In this document: positions 61,846-64,000 of the stretch, in pieces
Numbering within the stretch: the first letter of the stretch is position 1
How the letters are laid out: each line of letters begins with the position of its first letter
Source of the DNA: Hyphomicrobium sp. CS1BSMeth3
GTDB taxonomy: Bacteria > Pseudomonadota > Alphaproteobacteria > Rhizobiales > Hyphomicrobiaceae
Assembly (NCBI RefSeq): GCF_900117415.1
Contig: NZ_FPEI01000006.1
Coordinates: 1,240,001 to 1,304,000, forward strand
Reading direction: 5' to 3'
Length of the DNA: 64,000 bases
Program-made: the position numbers and the translations under genes
The notes under the pieces: model-generated
The model's database searches: none
What the model saw: only the letters and a program-made list of their open reading frames with translations
What the model was told of the DNA's origin: nothing

Positions 61846-62775
61846 ATGCGCGTTCACAAAACAACATTTGGGACAACATTTGGGCTCCTGGCAGCGGCCC
61901 TTCTTGCGGGCACGGCGCCGGCCGCCGTCGCGTGGCCGTTGAAGGGTAATCCATCCGAGCTCGAGGCGAACGAGAGCGCGCTCCAGGAGGAATATCTTCT
62001 CCACATCGATCCTGCGTGGCTCACCTTCGACCTCAACAAGGAAGCCGCTTGGGCCAACAAGCCGGCGGCAATGGCAGGTGCCTCGCCGGGTGCAGCGAGC
62101 GCGTTCACGCCGCAGGAGACACAGAGCGCGATCGCCCGCGCGATCAAGTCCGGCTATTCGGTCGGCATCGAGGCCGACCAGCTCCCGGCCGAGATGAACC
62201 GCGGATATGCCGTGTCGGACCGCTTCAAGGCGAGCGTCCGGGCGGGCTTCGATGCTCCCATGGGCGATGAAATGCGCATGACGGCGGCCGGTGCCGAAGC
62301 CAGATATGCCCTGGGCCGCCTCGGCCCCGCCATTTCCTGGGGCTGGAACACCGGCGTCGATATGAGCGTCCAATCCGGCCGCGGCACGCACGCGATCGAA
62401 TCCGGGCCACAGTTCAAGTTCGGCGACGATCGGCTCGCGCTGACGCTCAGCCCGAAGGTGGCACACAATTTCGGGACTCATAACGAAGGCGATGTCGCCT
62501 TCGCCTATGCGGCCGGCCTCAAGAGCGAGATCGCCAAGGGTGTTTCGCTGGGCATCGAGGCCTTCGGATCGACATCCGATATTGCCTCGGTCCCCGGCAC
62601 GGCCCTGCAGACGCACCGTGGAGCCCCCGGCCTCTATGTGGGCCTCGGCCTCCTGCCGACCCAGATGCCGGATCTGAATGGCTCCAAGCTCTCGCTCGAG
62701 ATCGGCGCCCTGACGGGCATGAGCGAGACCAATTCGGACTGGGCGGGCAAGTTCAAGGCCGCGGTGACCTGGTAG
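61846..62775 (+). CDS. exported beta-rich envelope protein of unknown function
   Basis: A 309-residue protein with a Sec signal peptide (cut near AAVAW). The mature part alternates hydrophobic and polar residues in short repeats ending in aromatic residues, with Gly-rich turns, and ends AAVTW, which fits a small outer-membrane beta-barrel. I do not recognise a named family. GGGGAG precedes the ATG. A 12-base tandem duplication (ACAACATTTGGG twice, 61861-61884) encodes TTFGTTFG in the signal peptide. Confidence 0.75.
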   Translation: MRVHKTTFGTTFGLLAAALLAGTAPAAVAWPLKGNPSELEANESALQEEYLLHIDPAWLTFDLNKEAAWANKPAAMAGASPGAASAFTPQETQSAIARAIKSGYSVGIEADQLPAEMNRGYAVSDRFKASVRAGFDAPMGDEMRMTAAGAEARYALGRLGPAISWGWNTGVDMSVQSGRGTHAIESGPQFKFGDDRLALTLSPKVAHNFGTHNEGDVAFAYAAGLKSEIAKGVSLGIEAFGSTSDIASVPGTALQTHRGAPGLYVGLGLLPTQMPDLNGSKLSLEIGALTGMSETNSDWAGKFKAAVTW

Positions 62776-62832
62776 CGCTGAAAGCTCCAGGAGCCGGGGC
62801 GCGCGCCTTCAATCTACAGCTCCCAAAATGAA

Positions 62833-62855
62833 AGCGGGACCCAGAGGGTCCCGCT
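62833..62855. terminator. bidirectional terminator between envelope protein genes
   Basis: AGCGGGACCC, loop AGA, GGGTCCCGCT, a perfect 10-bp stem. On the minus strand it is followed by TTCATTTT, so it ends the porin transcript efficiently; on the plus strand it follows the other gene by 57 bases. Confidence 0.85.
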
Positions 62856-62884
62856 CGCAATCTTGCTGCCGGGAAGCAGTCAGA

Positions 62885-63685
62885 TCAGAAGGTCATCTTG
62901 GCGGTGCCGACGAAGCGCGAGCCGCTGTGGAACAGGCTCTGCGACTGGAAAATGTCCAGATCCGAGTCCCAGTACCGCAGGTCGAGTGAGACCCGGTCCG
63001 TGAAGGCGAGCGTCACACCCGCGTTCCAGTAGATGTAGCTGCTCGTATCGAAAGCCACCTTGTAGGCGGAGTCGCCACCGTGCTGGTAGCCGATGAGTGC
63101 GCTGAAGGTCGGCGTGATCGAGCCGAGCTTCGGCAGCTCCTGGGCAAGCGCGCCTTCCACGGTCCAGACGCTGCCGGTCTCGCCAGTGTAGTCAGGCGAC
63201 CAGAAGCCGGTGACGCCCACGGTGCCGCCCTTCCACGGCGCGACCGAGGCACCCGCCTTCACTTCGAAGAAGTTGAACTCTCCGGCCGAATCCCGCGCCC
63301 GGGGATAGGTGTAGTAGATCACGCCGAAGTCGAAGCTGACCGGCCCGAGGACAGGCTTGATGCCGGCGGAGAACGTCAGCTCTGCCCAAGCTGCATTCCG
63401 ACCACCGCTGACCTCACCGAAGTCGACATTCGACATGAACACGCTGCCGTAGAGGATGCCATAGGTGAGATCCAACGTGCCCTGAACGGCCGGATCCTTC
63501 GCCGTCTGGGACTGGCCGCGGAAGACGTAGTCGTTGGTGACGGCAAAGCTTGCCGCCCATGCCAGCGTCCGGTCGCTGGGCGCCGGCTCATCCTTGAGGC
63601 CGCCAGCGGCAGCCGGTCCTGCGAGAAACGCGAGAGCCATCGCCCCCGCGATGCACTTCGCCACCGTCCCGATCCTCGTGGTCAT
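62885..63685 (-). CDS. TorF-family putative porin
   Basis: A 266-residue outer-membrane protein: signal peptide MTTRIGTVAKCIAGAMALAF, cut near AAAGG, then a TorF-type barrel (TIGR02001-like) with AVTNDYVFRGQSQTAKDPAV, SNVDFGEVSGGRNAAWAELT and VIYYTYPRA, ending GTAKMTF with terminal Phe. The frame is open 28 codons further upstream, but ATG 63685 begins the signal peptide and has a purine-rich GAGGGGAC upstream. A small-molecule channel or hypothetical carbon-source porin. Confidence 0.9.
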   Translation of the reverse strand: MTTRIGTVAKCIAGAMALAFLAGPAAAGGLKDEPAPSDRTLAWAASFAVTNDYVFRGQSQTAKDPAVQGTLDLTYGILYGSVFMSNVDFGEVSGGRNAAWAELTFSAGIKPVLGPVSFDFGVIYYTYPRARDSAGEFNFFEVKAGASVAPWKGGTVGVTGFWSPDYTGETGSVWTVEGALAQELPKLGSITPTFSALIGYQHGGDSAYKVAFDTSSYIYWNAGVTLAFTDRVSLDLRYWDSDLDIFQSQSLFHSGSRFVGTAKMTF

Positions 63686-63909
63686 TGTTATTCGTCCCCT
63701 CGTCGCTCGTCGAATGCCCTGAGAATTCCCTGTGACAGGAATGTTGCGGATGGGAGGTGTTCCGCGCAAGCCGCGCTTTGGGTTTTGAGTGATGTTGCAA
63801 AGCGTGCGTGGCGCTTCCGTAACACTTTGGTGTTTATGGGCATTTTGCCAGTCTGGAATGCCTGCAAATTAGTCACATTTGGCCTCCAACCTGCCTCTTT
63901 TGGCGCCAA
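63686..63909. promoter_or_regulatory. porin promoter region
   Basis: A 224-base gene-free region upstream of the porin. I could not assign promoter boxes; short plus-strand frames here are shadows. Confidence 0.45.
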
Positions 63910-64000
63910 TTAGGCAGCCAACGTCCTTTTCTCGAAGACCTTGTCGGATTGTCCGACACGCGCGATCATCCGCCCATCGCTTCTCAGCGGCTCCGGTGCG
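63910..64000 (-). CDS. 3' end of a gene cut by the window edge
   Basis: A minus-strand frame enters from beyond the edge and ends at TAA (63912-63910), encoding about 29 residues, ending IARVGQSDKVFEKRTLAA. It has no stop in the visible part and the composition of a real protein end, but too little is visible to name it. Confidence 0.4.
   Translation of the reverse strand, partial: APEPLRSDGRMIARVGQSDKVFEKRTLAA

Noticed and set aside
61552-62616. N-terminal extension of the hmgA frame (355 codons)
   Set aside because: Family similarity begins exactly at [17 protein letters not shown]; the extension is antisense to the envelope protein gene.

Overview
The window looks like a chromosomal segment of a high-GC alphaproteobacterium, probably Hyphomicrobiales (Rhizobiales). 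The pointers are the many Bug/tripartite tricarboxylate transport parts, a TorF-type porin, NnrS with a Crp/Fnr regulator, a homogentisate cluster and a typical alphaproteobacterial tRNA-Arg(ACG). The genus cannot be fixed from the sequence alone. There are no rRNA genes, CRISPR arrays, intact insertion sequences or prophage genes. The segment is mostly accessory metabolism, transport and regulators, with several decayed genes.

Layout. 0.3-0.8 kb: two tiny genes encoding peptides with canonical double-glycine leaders (LSxxExxxVSGG), followed by a convergent AraC regulator. 2-4.5 kb: a LuxR and a Crp/Fnr regulator and a small secreted protein. 4.5-11 kb: an Ntn-type amidase-like hydrolase, Tex, a berberine-bridge-like FAD oxidase and its divergent LysR. 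11-20.7 kb: a two-sided catabolic locus. On the minus strand are tctC, acyl-CoA dehydrogenase, CoA-transferase A and B, a MOSC protein, a PDR-type reductase and an XRE/cupin regulator. On the plus strand are an AcuR-like TetR, AcuI-like acryloyl-CoA reductase, tctB and tctA. 20.7-23.3 kb: a Tat-exported alpha/beta hydrolase and an MFS transporter.

23.5-27 kb: an ECF sigma/zinc anti-sigma pair diverges from a metallo-hydrolase-TPR-DoxX operon, with matching GGGAATAAA-N15-RTCT promoters on both sides. 27-33.4 kb: a low-molecular-weight phosphatase homologue without its catalytic Cys, a polytopic membrane protein, and a mirror-image module (cupin / winged-helix regulator / winged-helix regulator / cupin). 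33.5-41.2 kb: a Crp/Fnr regulator, a TTGCG-N4-CGCAA site, then a tightly coupled operon of TonB receptor, NitT/TauT-type ABC importer, NnrS and a candidate 54-residue membrane protein. I consider this the most coherent candidate for an uncharacterised system.

41.2-50.9 kb: a QseBC/PmrAB-like two-component pair and a methyltransferase sharing TTTCAG direct repeats, an RpiR regulator, a siderophore receptor with a strong terminator, an Fsr-like MFS pump and an aldo/keto reductase. 51-56.3 kb: a truncated aldehyde dehydrogenase, a YeiH/YeiE-like pair, an FAD/NAD(P)-binding protein and tRNA-Arg. 56.5-64 kb: an aromatic catabolism operon (hmgA, metallo-hydrolase homologue, FAD monooxygenase, DUF2783, SDR) interrupted by a dense cluster of perfect palindromes, then two envelope proteins sharing a strong terminator and the edge of another gene.
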